A DNA stretch of 64,000 nt from an uncultured Prevotellaceae bacterium (GTDB taxonomy: Bacteria; Bacteroidota; Bacteroidia; Bacteroidales; Bacteroidaceae), in contig CAMVPA010000003.1 in assembly GCA_947169245.1 (NCBI GenBank), positions 52,113 to 116,112 on the forward strand, given 5' to 3'. The position numbers and the translations under genes were made by a program. The notes under the pieces are model-generated. The model worked only from the letters and a program-made list of their open reading frames with translations. It was not told the origin of the DNA and searched no databases. Position 1 is the stretch's first letter, and each line of letters starts with the position of its first letter. Below, piece after piece: positions 52,639-61,483 of this stretch.

Positions 52639-54057
52639 TTACTCCCAGCAGTCGAGCTCGTGCGCGATCTCGGGTAGCTGATGGCGATGGAAGGTGGGCT
52701 CCTTGATGCCTTGGCGCTTCTGCTGGCGGTAGTCGTCGAGCAGACGGAAGGCGTATTTGCCGAGAATGACGATGGCCACGAGGTTGCAGGCAGTGAGGAA
52801 AGCCATGAAGAAGTCGACGATGTTCCACACCAGCTCGAAGCTGGCCAGGGCTCCGAAGAGCACCATAACGCCTCCGGAGAAGAGGCGGTAGATGGTCATC
52901 ACCGTGGGGTTGGGTGTGATGAAGCGGATATTGGCCTCGCCGTAGTAGTAGTTGCCGATGATGCTGGAGAAGGCAAAGAGGAAGATGGCGACGGCGATGA
53001 AGACGGGACCAGCAGCGCCAACCTCGGACTGCAAGGCCGACTGGGTGAGCATGATGCCGTTGAGCTCGGGCACATTGTAGAGACCACTGATGAGGATGAT
53101 GAAGGCAGTGCAGGAACAGACGAGCAGTGTGTCGGTGAAGACGCCCAAAGCCTGTATGAGTCCCTGTTTGACGGGGTGCGTGACGGTGGCGGTGGCAGCC
53201 ACGTTAGGAGCACTACCCTCGCCTGCCTCATTGCTGAACAGGCCGCGCTTGACGCCGTTCATGATAGTGGCTCCAAGGGTGCCTCCCACGACCTTCTCGA
53301 TACCGAAAGCATCGAGGACGATGACCTTGAAGACGTGGGGAATCTCTGTGATGTTCATGGCGATGATGACAACGGCCAGGATGACGTAGCCAATGGCCAT
53401 CACGGGCACCAGTACAGCACTGACGTTGGCAATGCGATGGATGCCGCCAAAGACGATGAACAGGGCCAAGGCGGCCAAGGCAGCACCCACCCACAAGGGC
53501 GACCAGCCGAAGGCTTCCTGCATGGCGCCGCAGATGGTGTTGGCCTGGATGGAGTTGTTGGAGAGGCCGAACTGACAGGTGATGAGGACGGCAAAGAGGA
53601 CGGCCATCCAACGCTGGTGCAGTCCGCGCTGGATGTAATAGGCCGGACCGCCGATGAAGGAGTCCTTATGGCGCTGCTTGTAGAGCTGTGCGAGGGTGGA
53701 CTCGACGAAGGCGGTGGCAGAGCCGATGAGGGCGATGACCCACATCCAGAAGACGGCACCGGGGCCTCCGACGGCGATGGCTGTGGCCACACCGGCCAGA
53801 TTGCCCGTGCCCACACGGGTGGCCACAGAGACGGCAAAGGCCTGGAAAGAGGATATATGCCTGCGACCCTTCTCGCCGTCATTGAGGCTGTCGGTAGCAG
53901 AGACGGCAGAGTCGGTGAGCAGACGTATCATCTCACCAATCATGCGAAACTGCACGCCACGCGTCTTCCACGTAAACCAAAGGCCACAGGCCACGAGCAC
54001 GCCTATCAGCACATAGCCCCAGATGGCGTCGTTGATTTGGGTTATCAGTTCATTCAT
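52639..54057 (-). CDS. Alanine/glycine:cation symporter (AGCS family)
   Basis: A 472-residue inner-membrane protein; the start is 54057 (MNELITQINDAIWGYVLIGV), since the longer frame to 54150 crosses the promoter. About ten membrane segments are seen. Family motifs are FQAFAVSVATRVGTGNLAGV, AIAVGGPGAVFWMWVIALIG, ESTLAQLYK and LFSNEAGEGSAPNVAATA. It should co-transport alanine or glycine with sodium. Glycine import would suit the nearby glycine cleavage genes, but it is transcribed separately. Confidence 0.93.
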   Translation of the reverse strand: MNELITQINDAIWGYVLIGVLVACGLWFTWKTRGVQFRMIGEMIRLLTDSAVSATDSLNDGEKGRRHISSFQAFAVSVATRVGTGNLAGVATAIAVGGPGAVFWMWVIALIGSATAFVESTLAQLYKQRHKDSFIGGPAYYIQRGLHQRWMAVLFAVLITCQFGLSNNSIQANTICGAMQEAFGWSPLWVGAALAALALFIVFGGIHRIANVSAVLVPVMAIGYVILAVVIIAMNITEIPHVFKVIVLDAFGIEKVVGGTLGATIMNGVKRGLFSNEAGEGSAPNVAATATVTHPVKQGLIQALGVFTDTLLVCSCTAFIILISGLYNVPELNGIMLTQSALQSEVGAAGPVFIAVAIFLFAFSSIIGNYYYGEANIRFITPNPTVMTIYRLFSGGVMVLFGALASFELVWNIVDFFMAFLTACNLVAIVILGKYAFRLLDDYRQQKRQGIKEPTFHRHQLPEIAHELDCWE

Positions 54058-54091
54058 GCGTCCGATATTTGGGATGTCAACAAAACGGGGA

Positions 54092-54099
54092 CAAAGGTA
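54092..54099 (-). promoter_or_regulatory. AGCS symporter promoter -7 element
   Basis: TACCTTTG on the minus strand, 34 bp upstream of the start. Confidence 0.7.
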
Positions 54100-54173
54100 C
54101 GAAAAAAAGTAAAAAGTAAAAAGGTAAAAGGGGAAAATACGCAAATACATTTGGTTTTTTGCTCAGTTAATCG

Positions 54174-54181
54174 TACCTTTG
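54174..54181 (+). promoter_or_regulatory. Orphan promoter at the edge of the defence region
   Basis: TACCTTTG with an upstream TTTGG about 20 bp away. It leads only into a 22-codon frame at 54191 (MAKLLRLGKKTNRFLCFALD) that stops at once, and a second TAACTTTG follows near 54258. The gene once driven by it seems lost. Confidence 0.5.
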
Positions 54182-54323
54182 CCATCAAAAATGGCGAAAT
54201 TACTCCGTCTCGGCAAAAAAACAAACAGGTTTCTTTGTTTTGCTCTCGACTTTTCGTAACTTTGGAAGAATTTGCAGGATTTCTTTATATAAAGGCGATG
54301 CAGGGGATTGAGAAATTTTGGGG

Positions 54324-54555
54324 TTACGATTTGGAGATTTTTATCGTCCGCTTATCGTCCGTTTTGCCATTATTGTCCATTTTTTCGTTATCGTCCGTTT
54401 TTATCGTCCGCTTTGTCTGTGTCATTTTACTAATATCAATAGTCAGCGTTGTGCGAGCGGGAGTGTAACTGACATCGTAATCTGGCTGTGTACCGAGTTC
54501 CGAGTTACAGATATCAAATAGATCAGGGATGCCACTGCCAGCCCGTTCTCCGAAA
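54324..54555 (-). pseudogene. C-terminal remnant of an AlbA_2/RecG-like ATP-binding protein
   Basis: A frame on the minus strand reads FGLLDFGERAGSGIPDLFDI, then NSELGTQPDYDVSYTPARTT and a Lys/Thr/Asp repeat tail (KTDD units) to a stop at 54324. This matches the C-terminal end of AlbA_2-domain proteins with a GERAGSGIP motif. The rest is missing; the frame abuts, out of phase, the short coiled-coil gene to its right. The tail repeat (tatcgtccg phrases, 54343-54416) is itself a variable repeat. Confidence 0.72.
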
Positions 54556-54753
54556 TCAAGCAGGCCAAACGACCAAATCTCGTTGCACCTGCTTCAATGC
54601 AGGTTCAATAGTCTCAGTAACCACAGGAAGAATCTCTTTCTTGATGATGTCTTCTTCCAGTTCGCTTACCTGTCTCTCCAAGTCTTCATTCAACGAGAGG
54701 CCTTCATTTCGCAATGTTTCCATTACCTTGTATAAATCGCTAAGTCGTGACAT
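54556..54753 (-). CDS. Short coiled-coil protein, probably a truncated gene
   Basis: A 65-residue frame (MSRLSDLYKVMETLRNEGLS, then VSELEEDIIKKEILPVV). It looks like the N-terminal helix of a longer protein cut off where the AlbA_2 remnant begins: the reading frame breaks at 54550-54560 between RDLVV and the remnant. It starts 6 bp downstream of the stop of the DUF1016 remnant. Function not recognised. Confidence 0.45.
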   Translation of the reverse strand: MSRLSDLYKVMETLRNEGLSLNEDLERQVSELEEDIIKKEILPVVTETIEPALKQVQRDLVVWPA

Positions 54754-54758
54754 AAACT

Positions 54759-55935
54759 TTATTGATTATCTTTGATGAACGAGCAGTATTCTTCAAGAGA
54801 TTTTCGCATCACCTCTTGCGGTATCAGTTTCCGTTGGTATTCGGCCACCATCGTCGGACTTAGTGAACGACTCAGTGTGTACTCTACCATACTACGGTCA
54901 GCTGAAGGACAGAGGATGATGCCAATACTCGGATTTTCGTTATCCCGTTTCACATCTCTGTCAAGAGCCTCCAGATACATATCCATCTTGCCAACAAACT
55001 CAGGTCGGAAATCGACCGCTTTCAACTCGATTGCCACAAGACACTGTAATGCCCGATGATAGAAAAGCAAGTCTATGCGCTTTGTTGACCCTCCCACTTG
55101 AACTCCATATTCACTATCAACGAAAAGGAAGTCTTTCCCTAATTCCAGGATGAATTCTTTCATATGTTCAAGAAGCCCTTTGTGCAGTTGATGCTCGTTA
55201 TGCTTTGCTGGAAGACCCAGAAAGTCCACCACAGCCTTTACTTTAGCAAGTACTCAGATCTGGGATAATCTCTCAGTAGTTGTGGTGACAACATTTTGTC
55301 TTTGTCAAGAAGCGTGCTATATGTTTGGCTGACAATACAACGGCGAAGTTCTCTTGACTTTAGCCTTTCATGGTAAGAATATAGCATATAAAATACGCGC
55401 TCTTCATTTGACTTGCATCTATTCAGTATCTCTATGTGATTAGTGAATGACGTAATGGCAAGAATAGCAGGAAATGGCAATTCAAATTGTGCAGGCGTTG
55501 ACTGCACGATTGCACCTCCTTCACTTTGTGCAGTCACTGACTGCACTATTTCATTCTGACCATGAGCCTTCAGTTGTGAAAGTGGCAGTTGTACTAAATC
55601 GTCCAGATGTAGGTTCCCAATAAAACCCAAGAAAGATTCAGAACTATATATTTCATAGAAACTCACCATATTGTACAAGTTTCTCTTTCCATAGCCCTTC
55701 CTTCTTGGATTCATGCGTTTCAGATAGTCAGCCAAATCGCTGACCACCTTAGCACCCCAATGGGCAGACTTTAGTTGCTGAGAGATGTATTGCCCCACCT
55801 CCCAATTTGTCTGCAACGCCTCCGTGTTCACTTTTGCGATAGCTGAGAACGGTGCTGCTCTATTAGTGAATTGACATACTCAAACTGCTTTTCCAGTTGT
55901 GTCAGATTCGGTATAATTGTTATGTCTTTTTCCAT
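54759..55935 (-). pseudogene. DUF1016 (YhcG-type) PDDEXK nuclease gene with two frameshifts
   Basis: Three frames joined give one DUF1016 protein. A start at 55935 (MEKDITIIPNLTQLEKQFEY) stops at 55828. The next frame carries AIAKVNTEALQTNWEVGQYI to YPRSEYLLK (stop near 55238). The third carries VVDFLGLPAKHNE to the end. The nuclease core is intact (RIDLLFYHRALQCLVAIELK, with Asp and the ELK pair). The break near 55240 is a one-base loss in ctaaagtaaagg. A doubled palindrome (55489-55546) lies between the domains. It is either a true pseudogene or sequencing error; the two separate shifts favour decay. Confidence 0.8.
55489..55546 (-). repeat. Doubled palindrome in DUF1016 gene 1
   Basis: gtgcag-gcgttga-ctgcac (55489-55507) and gtgcagtca-c-tgactgcac (55528-55546), 39 bp apart, encode IVQSTPAQF and IVQSVTAQS. 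Confidence 0.92.
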
Positions 55936-55954
55936 ATCTATTAAACGTTCTATT

Positions 55955-56260
55955 TTATGGTACCAACAACCCTCTATATTCAAGGTCGTTCTTCATCATT
56001 TCTTCCATTTGATGCGTCTCGATGTCTATTTGCTTCAGTCGCTTTTCCTTTTCTTCTTCGGAATGCCGATTGTCTTGCAGCACGGATAGTTTCATTTTAG
56101 CTTTGACACATTCCAACCCATTATGAATGGCAGACACACTCACAGGAGCATTGGAGTTGAATAGATGAACCCAACTTTGTCCTGCAAGCAGGTTTCCCCA
56201 CTTTTCGTATTTTTGAATGTCGTTTAGACATTGGTCTATCTGTTTCTTTGTCCCATACGG
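55955..56260 (-). pseudogene. Short helical gene, probably without its start
   Basis: A frame without an ATG reads KKQIDQCLNDIQKYEKWGNL, LAGQSWVHLFNSNAPVSVSA, NGLECVKAKMKLSVLQD and a Glu/Lys-rich helix to a stop at 55955 (end LEYRGLLVP). Upstream, another frame (MANELLRMSPSISNRMG) seems to be its displaced N-terminus. The GTG at 56143 would give only 62 residues. It could be a small partner or antitoxin of the DUF1016 gene; not recognised. Confidence 0.4.
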
Positions 56261-56325
56261 TTACTTATTGAAGGTGACATTCGCAATAATTCATTTGCCA
56301 TGAATTAGTCACGGTCCGTTTTAAA

Positions 56326-57135
56326 TCATTTCTTCTCCCGCATTTTCCCCAAGAATATACTATTACAAATCTTGGCAGAGGGGTATGTACCTAATAAGGA
56401 TTCCACAATTATTCTATCTGCATCAGAAGTTAACGGTCCCATCATAATCTCTATACTATCAAGCTTTGTACTATCCAAATTAAGGTCAATATATGTTGTA
56501 TTTATAGGTTTATTGGCAATTATACTCGTACCTAAAGTATCAAACATTTTGTAGAGAAAATTATACAACGGTGCGGAAGAAGAATTCATAGTTTCTTTAG
56601 CGGCACCATACACATCCGCAGGCTGCACTGTTATCTTAAATCGCGATTCCTCTTGCATGGACCACTCTTTCCGTTTGAATATGCCGATACGAGTTGTGTC
56701 TATAAGAATACCTCCGTTTTCCGTTGGCATTATTAATTTCTTTATCTCTTCCTTTGGATTATCTACATATTCAACGTCATAAATCTTTGCTTCATTATTA
56801 AATGAGGTCATAAAATAGTCTGTCCCAAAGTTCATTGCATTAGGTAATAAACTTGTAAAGTTTTCATTTACCTTATAAGTTTTAAAAGGCATCTCATCAA
56901 GTCCTATACGTACTCCTTTGTATCTTGTGTACATATTCCAGAGCGCAAGATTTTCTCTATTACTTTTTGTCCAACATGATACAAAGGTATACAACCCTAA
57001 TTTTGTTAGAGAAGGCCCAGATCCATATATTGACTCTTCCAAATCATCAACAAGGTCTAATCTGTTGAATCTTATTTTTTTAGATTTCAAGATAAGTGCC
57101 AATGTTTGTATGGATGTATAATGGTATATTTTCAT
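56326..57135 (-). CDS. DUF2971-like protein
   Basis: A 269-residue AT-rich gene. The start MKIYHYTSIQTLALILKSKK and the phrase FVSCWTKSNRENLALWNMYT are typical of DUF2971 proteins, which occur in defence and mobile regions and have unknown function. The end is intact. It starts 16 bp after the methyltransferase-tail fragment stops. Base composition is much lower in G+C than the core genes, suggesting transfer. Confidence 0.7.
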   Translation of the reverse strand: MKIYHYTSIQTLALILKSKKIRFNRLDLVDDLEESIYGSGPSLTKLGLYTFVSCWTKSNRENLALWNMYTRYKGVRIGLDEMPFKTYKVNENFTSLLPNAMNFGTDYFMTSFNNEAKIYDVEYVDNPKEEIKKLIMPTENGGILIDTTRIGIFKRKEWSMQEESRFKITVQPADVYGAAKETMNSSSAPLYNFLYKMFDTLGTSIIANKPINTTYIDLNLDSTKLDSIEIMMGPLTSDADRIIVESLLGTYPSAKICNSIFLGKMREKK

Positions 57136-57150
57136 AAACTTTTGTGTTGA

Positions 57151-57257
57151 CTATTTGTTATTCTTATATTCTTCTCGTGTGATGGGAGTCTCTGGATCTA
57201 CGATGAGGACTTCATCGTAGGTCAGGCCGTAGAGGTGATAGACGAGGAGGCCGATTA
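57151..57257 (-). pseudogene. Duplicated 3' end of the Eco57I-class methyltransferase gene
   Basis: A frame encodes LLVYHLYGLTYDEVLIVDPE, then TPITREEYKNNK and a stop at 57151, the same C-terminus as the full methyltransferase. Bases 57167-57256 match 58381-58470 at 84 of 90 positions. The stop of the DUF1016 gene lies within its left end, so the two are fused by insertion. Confidence 0.9.
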
Positions 57258-58337
57258 TTCATGATTTTCATTTAGTTTATTTTCAAGTTCTTCTATGGTA
57301 GGCAAAGCACCTTCCACCTTTACAGGATAGAATTGCTCCAACTCGTAAGATGAAATAGCTATGGGCTGGCTACTTGACTCTAAAGAGTATTGGGCCAATA
57401 ACCCGTTCTTCTTCTTGCAAATAAGCAGACCAATAGTCGGATTGTCGTCTGGCCGCTTCAAGATATGGTTACATGCAACAATGTAGCCGCCAATCTGTCC
57501 AACATCAGGAAAATCAAAGTCATCAATTTTTACCTCAACAACGACATAGCATCTAAGTTTCAGATGGTAGAACAGCAGGTCGATAAATTTCTCTTTCTCA
57601 CCAAGCAACAACCTGTATTCTCTTCCAACATACGAGAACCCAGAACCTAACTCCACAAGGAAATTTGTGATATTAGTAAGTAGGGCCTCCTTTAGTTTTT
57701 TCTCATTGTATTTCCCTCTTACTCCGGCAAAAGCAAAATTATAGGGGTCTTTTGTCACCTCCTGCGCCAAATCGCTGTCAGGTGCAGGAAGGGAAGCCGA
57801 AAAGTTTGTAATTGCTTTTCCTTGACGTTCATAAAGACCAGTATCTATCCAGTTTAGTAGCATAGCCCTGCTCCAGCCATTCTCTATAGTCTGGTTTACA
57901 AAAAACAATGCTTTTTGTGGGTCATTGGAGCAACGGTCAATAATCAGCCTGTGATGTCCCCAGGGTATGCTGCACAATTCTTCCACAACCTGTGGAAGAT
58001 TCTCGTTTTTCAATTCTTCCACAAGTTGTGGAAGATTTTCTATTGCTTGGCAATATAGTTGATAGAAACGCTTGCAATATCTGATATTCGATTCAGAAAG
58101 TCCTTCAACGTCAGGTATTTCTTCTTTCAGGTCTCTACTGAGTGATGCGTAAAACTTGGAGCCGTATTTATTTTCTTCCTGGCGCTCAACAATGTCTTTG
58201 CCTAAGCTGAGGTTAAACAACAATTGTTCTGTATTCACCTTGACAGCCGCCTTAATTTGGCTCTGACGATAGCGCACGACAAGGGCTTTCACCCATTGTT
58301 TATAGTCATTGTCAATAATGCTTATTGTTTTACTCAT
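57255..58337 (-). CDS. DUF1016 (YhcG-type) PDDEXK nuclease-domain protein (copy 2)
   Basis: A 360-residue protein with an N-terminal DUF1016_N-like helical domain (VNTEQLLFNLSLGKDIVERQ, LSESNIRYCKRFYQLY) and a C-terminal nuclease fold (FIDLLFYHLKLRCYVVVEVK; Asp then EVK). It probably binds or cuts DNA; such genes often lie inside restriction loci. At about residues 115-135 a doubled palindrome encodes ENLPQLVEELKNENLPQVVE before IPWGHHRLII. It lies between two copies of the methyltransferase tail. Confidence 0.87.
   Translation of the reverse strand: MSKTISIIDNDYKQWVKALVVRYRQSQIKAAVKVNTEQLLFNLSLGKDIVERQEENKYGSKFYASLSRDLKEEIPDVEGLSESNIRYCKRFYQLYCQAIENLPQLVEELKNENLPQVVEELCSIPWGHHRLIIDRCSNDPQKALFFVNQTIENGWSRAMLLNWIDTGLYERQGKAITNFSASLPAPDSDLAQEVTKDPYNFAFAGVRGKYNEKKLKEALLTNITNFLVELGSGFSYVGREYRLLLGEKEKFIDLLFYHLKLRCYVVVEVKIDDFDFPDVGQIGGYIVACNHILKRPDDNPTIGLLICKKKNGLLAQYSLESSSQPIAISSYELEQFYPVKVEGALPTIEELENKLNENHE
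57980..58034 (-). repeat. Doubled palindrome in DUF1016 gene 2
   Basis: cttccaca-acc-tgtggaag (57980-57998) and cttccacaa-g-ttgtggaag (58016-58034), 36 bp apart, give NLPQVVEEL and NLPQLVEEL. Confidence 0.93.
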
Positions 58338-58364
58338 ATTATTAAAACGATTCTTAATAGTTGG

Positions 58365-61300
58365 TTATTGCTCCTTTTCATATTCTTCACGCGTGATTGG
58401 AGTCTCTGGATCTACGATGAGGACTTCATCATAGGTTAGGCCGTAGAGGTGATAGACGAGGAGGTCGATTTGTGCTTCCTCCTGTTCTATCCTCTTGTTT
58501 AATTCTTTATTAGCAATTATTACATCAATTATACTTGCCAATTGTTCTTTTTGGGCTATTGATACAATTGGCAGCGGAAGACGTGCTAATTGGTTGGTTC
58601 GCATTTTAGTAAATGCTCCTTGGGTCAGATCAAATGCTATTTTTTGAATAAAGAATGTTGCGAATGTGGAATTCAAAATAGCTAAGAGAACTTTTAAATC
58701 ATTATTATCATAAGTAGTCTTAGGGTATATCGCATATAGCGAACTTAAGAAGTATCTGTTTTCAAAGTCCAGACACGCAGTTATCCTATTTCCTGCTTCA
58801 CGAATAGCAATTTTAGGACGTTCGTAAAACGTTTTGTTCTTCCAGTTTCTGGCTAACCAATCTCCATATTTAATGAATATATCACTTTCTTTTATACAAT
58901 AACGCTCAATACCTTTTCCTCTAAGCGTTTTCTTCCAAGGTTCAGGAAGACTTGTTGCCGATTTTTGTACGTACTCTTTGTCATTGCCCGTTTTTATACA
59001 TTGTCGTAAATAACATTTATCCCCAAGAGTATCGAATTGTACTAGTTTAAGGAAAAGATTCCTTTCAACATCATTAAGCGAAATGTCAAACGTATAGTTG
59101 TTAGTTTGCTCAACATCAGTAACTTTCAGATAATAGTCCACAGGCAAATTAAGTTTAGTAACATCACATACATTCTTTTTAATTCCAATTTTGGTAATTG
59201 ATATACCTTTTTGCATTCTTAAAATGCATGTATGCACAATCGCATCAAATACATCTACTCCGAAATTAATAATTTCTTTTAGGCCATATTCATGAATTAA
59301 CTTATACCTTAGTTTTTTAGAATACAGATTAGTTAATACTGTATTAGGATTGATAAAAACAAGAGCGCCATTGTTCTTTAGTAACGACATCCCTTGCTCT
59401 ATAAATAATTCATACAAGTCGACATGTCCTTCAATAATAGTGAAACTCCTTTGATATTTGTCTTTTTCATCAGTTCCCACTGACACATACGGTGGATTTG
59501 CTATCACAATATCAAACCCCATAAAATCCCCTTTCTCATCCAAAAGTGCAGGGAACTCAAAACGCCATTCAAAGGCTTGGTCGTATATTTTATTGGATTC
59601 TATTTCGGCTCGTTGCTGCTCTAAAGCCTTCAGTTCCTTTTGCAGAGCCTTGATTTTCTTTTCGTTCTCTTTCTTTTTGTCACCAAAGAAATCACCCATC
59701 TGCAGATTGTCTATGGCTCCGCGGACTTTAGCAATCTTTCCAATCTCCTTCTTGCTAAGTTCTGTCTTGACAGCACGCTTGATATCCTCAATCCTCTTGC
59801 GGAAATCATCTTTCTGCGTGTGGTCGGAAATATCGGTATAGTCATAGACCCACTGGCGATAGTCGTCCAAGGTGTAGTGTGTACCGTTCTTTTGATTATA
59901 GTCCTTCAGTACATTCTGGAACGGGGCATCAAGGGTAAAGCGGTGCAGCAGGGAGTCGCCACACATAATCTTATAGTCGAGGTTGGGCAATGGCTGTGGT
60001 TCGTTCTCATCTACTACCAATGCCAGCCAAAAACGGAGGCGGGCAATATCTACAGCACCTTTCTCAATATCCACACCGTAGATATTGTTCTGGATGATGT
60101 CACGTTTCACCTTGGCGTATGAGAAATCTTCATTCTTGCCAATAAATCCATAGAGCAAGTGACGACAATCAAACAGGACATTCAGCACACCCATAGGAAA
60201 TGCACCAGAACCAATGGCAGGGTCGCAGACTTTTACGACGGACAAGGCTTTGTTGACCAGTCTTGCATTCTCCTTATTTTGCAGAATCGGCTCTACCACT
60301 CTTTGTTTAATGAGCGAGTCGATGGCTGTATGCAATTCTTCGGGTGCATGGCTTTTCAAATACTGTGCAACACTCTCCTGGCTCATATACTGCACAATCT
60401 CTTTGGGGGTATAGAAGGCACCTTTGTCTTTGTTGTCCTCCAACAGGTTCTCGAAGATATGACCAAGCATTTCGGGGTCGATACCGATTTCTGAGTCCTC
60501 CGGGTCGTTCTCGTCGATGGTGAAGTTATACATGGCGAAGAAATCCATGAGTTCCTTGAAATAGTCGTAGGGGAAATCAATGTCTTTCTTGTCCAAATCG
60601 TCCTTGTCGAACAGACCACCATTTAGGTAGGGGATCTTGATGTTCTCTCCCAAACGAGAGTCGGCAATGTCGTTGGTTCTGCGCTCATTGAGGGTATTGA
60701 AGAACAGCGGTTCCAGAACATCACTCAGCAGACGGTCGTTGCCTTCATAATTTTCTATTAAATGGTTCAGATAGAATTTGTCTCCCCCAATCCAGCCTTG
60801 CTGATTGGCAGGCACGCCCATCCAGCCCTTCTTCTGCAGGAACTGAAGGAATACCAGACGGCCCAAGAGTTTCTTCACATAGTCACGATTATCCTTGGTG
60901 TCCTCATTGATATGGTTGAGGAACTTCACGTAACGCTCCTTGTAGCCATTGAAGAAATCTTTGTTCAGACGCTCCACAGAGAAGGCATCCTTGATGTTCT
61001 CAAAGGATATGCCATTACGTTGCAGGGCATCGAAACGTCCGACAGGGGTATTATAGTAGTTGTCGCTTTCTCCAAAGACGTATGTAAAACGTTTTGCAGC
61101 AGTGTTCTCGCCCTTGATGTCGCAGACAAAAGACAAACGCCAGACAGAACCACTGTCAAAGACTACAAGGGCAGCATCGAACTCACCCCAATTAGGATTG
61201 ATGAACGCCTTGACGAGGTTGCGCAATCCGACACGCTTGCGAGCGACATTGCCATGCTGTATCTGATAATAGAATAGGCCGATGGAATATGGATCAGTAT

Positions 61301-61469
61301 TTAGCTTTCCAAGGTAATAACCCGCTTCATCATCGGGTGTGTTGTTGATGCGCTCTGGTTCTGCTCTCAGCTCTGAAGCTCTAAAGTAGTGTTGCAACAT
61401 CTGTTGCCATTCATTCATACTGAACGGCTGCTGAAATATCTGTCGTAGGTTTTCTTTGCTATATGTCAT
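58365..61469 (-). CDS. Eco57I-class DNA adenine methyltransferase (restriction-modification or defence)
   Basis: A 1,034-residue protein. The S-adenosylmethionine motif is VCDPAIGSGAFPMGVLN (about residue 415) and the catalytic motif FDIVIANPPYVSVG (about 656), the Asn-6 adenine type. The N-terminal 300 residues (EFDAALVVFDSGSVWRLSFV) are of the kind found in helicase-linked defence methylases; no clear nuclease motif is seen. The C-terminal part (RLPLPIVSIAQKEQLASIID) resembles a target-recognition domain. It is third in the order helicase, DUF1016, methyltransferase, DUF1016. Confidence 0.88.
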   Translation of the reverse strand: MTYSKENLRQIFQQPFSMNEWQQMLQHYFRASELRAEPERINNTPDDEAGYYLGKLNTDPYSIGLFYYQIQHGNVARKRVGLRNLVKAFINPNWGEFDAALVVFDSGSVWRLSFVCDIKGENTAAKRFTYVFGESDNYYNTPVGRFDALQRNGISFENIKDAFSVERLNKDFFNGYKERYVKFLNHINEDTKDNRDYVKKLLGRLVFLQFLQKKGWMGVPANQQGWIGGDKFYLNHLIENYEGNDRLLSDVLEPLFFNTLNERRTNDIADSRLGENIKIPYLNGGLFDKDDLDKKDIDFPYDYFKELMDFFAMYNFTIDENDPEDSEIGIDPEMLGHIFENLLEDNKDKGAFYTPKEIVQYMSQESVAQYLKSHAPEELHTAIDSLIKQRVVEPILQNKENARLVNKALSVVKVCDPAIGSGAFPMGVLNVLFDCRHLLYGFIGKNEDFSYAKVKRDIIQNNIYGVDIEKGAVDIARLRFWLALVVDENEPQPLPNLDYKIMCGDSLLHRFTLDAPFQNVLKDYNQKNGTHYTLDDYRQWVYDYTDISDHTQKDDFRKRIEDIKRAVKTELSKKEIGKIAKVRGAIDNLQMGDFFGDKKKENEKKIKALQKELKALEQQRAEIESNKIYDQAFEWRFEFPALLDEKGDFMGFDIVIANPPYVSVGTDEKDKYQRSFTIIEGHVDLYELFIEQGMSLLKNNGALVFINPNTVLTNLYSKKLRYKLIHEYGLKEIINFGVDVFDAIVHTCILRMQKGISITKIGIKKNVCDVTKLNLPVDYYLKVTDVEQTNNYTFDISLNDVERNLFLKLVQFDTLGDKCYLRQCIKTGNDKEYVQKSATSLPEPWKKTLRGKGIERYCIKESDIFIKYGDWLARNWKNKTFYERPKIAIREAGNRITACLDFENRYFLSSLYAIYPKTTYDNNDLKVLLAILNSTFATFFIQKIAFDLTQGAFTKMRTNQLARLPLPIVSIAQKEQLASIIDVIIANKELNKRIEQEEAQIDLLVYHLYGLTYDEVLIVDPETPITREEYEKEQ
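58381..58470 (-). repeat. 90-bp direct repeat, right copy (methyltransferase 3' end)
   Basis: It matches 57167-57256 with six mismatches. The copies bracket a 1.2 kb unit holding DUF1016 gene 2. Confidence 0.92.
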
Positions 61470-61483
61470 AACATTATGTACTT

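Noticed and set aside
54759..55240. Programmed frameshift in DUF1016 copy 1
   Set aside because: A second, unrelated frameshift near 55830-55855 makes gene decay the simpler explanation, although the first site was considered.
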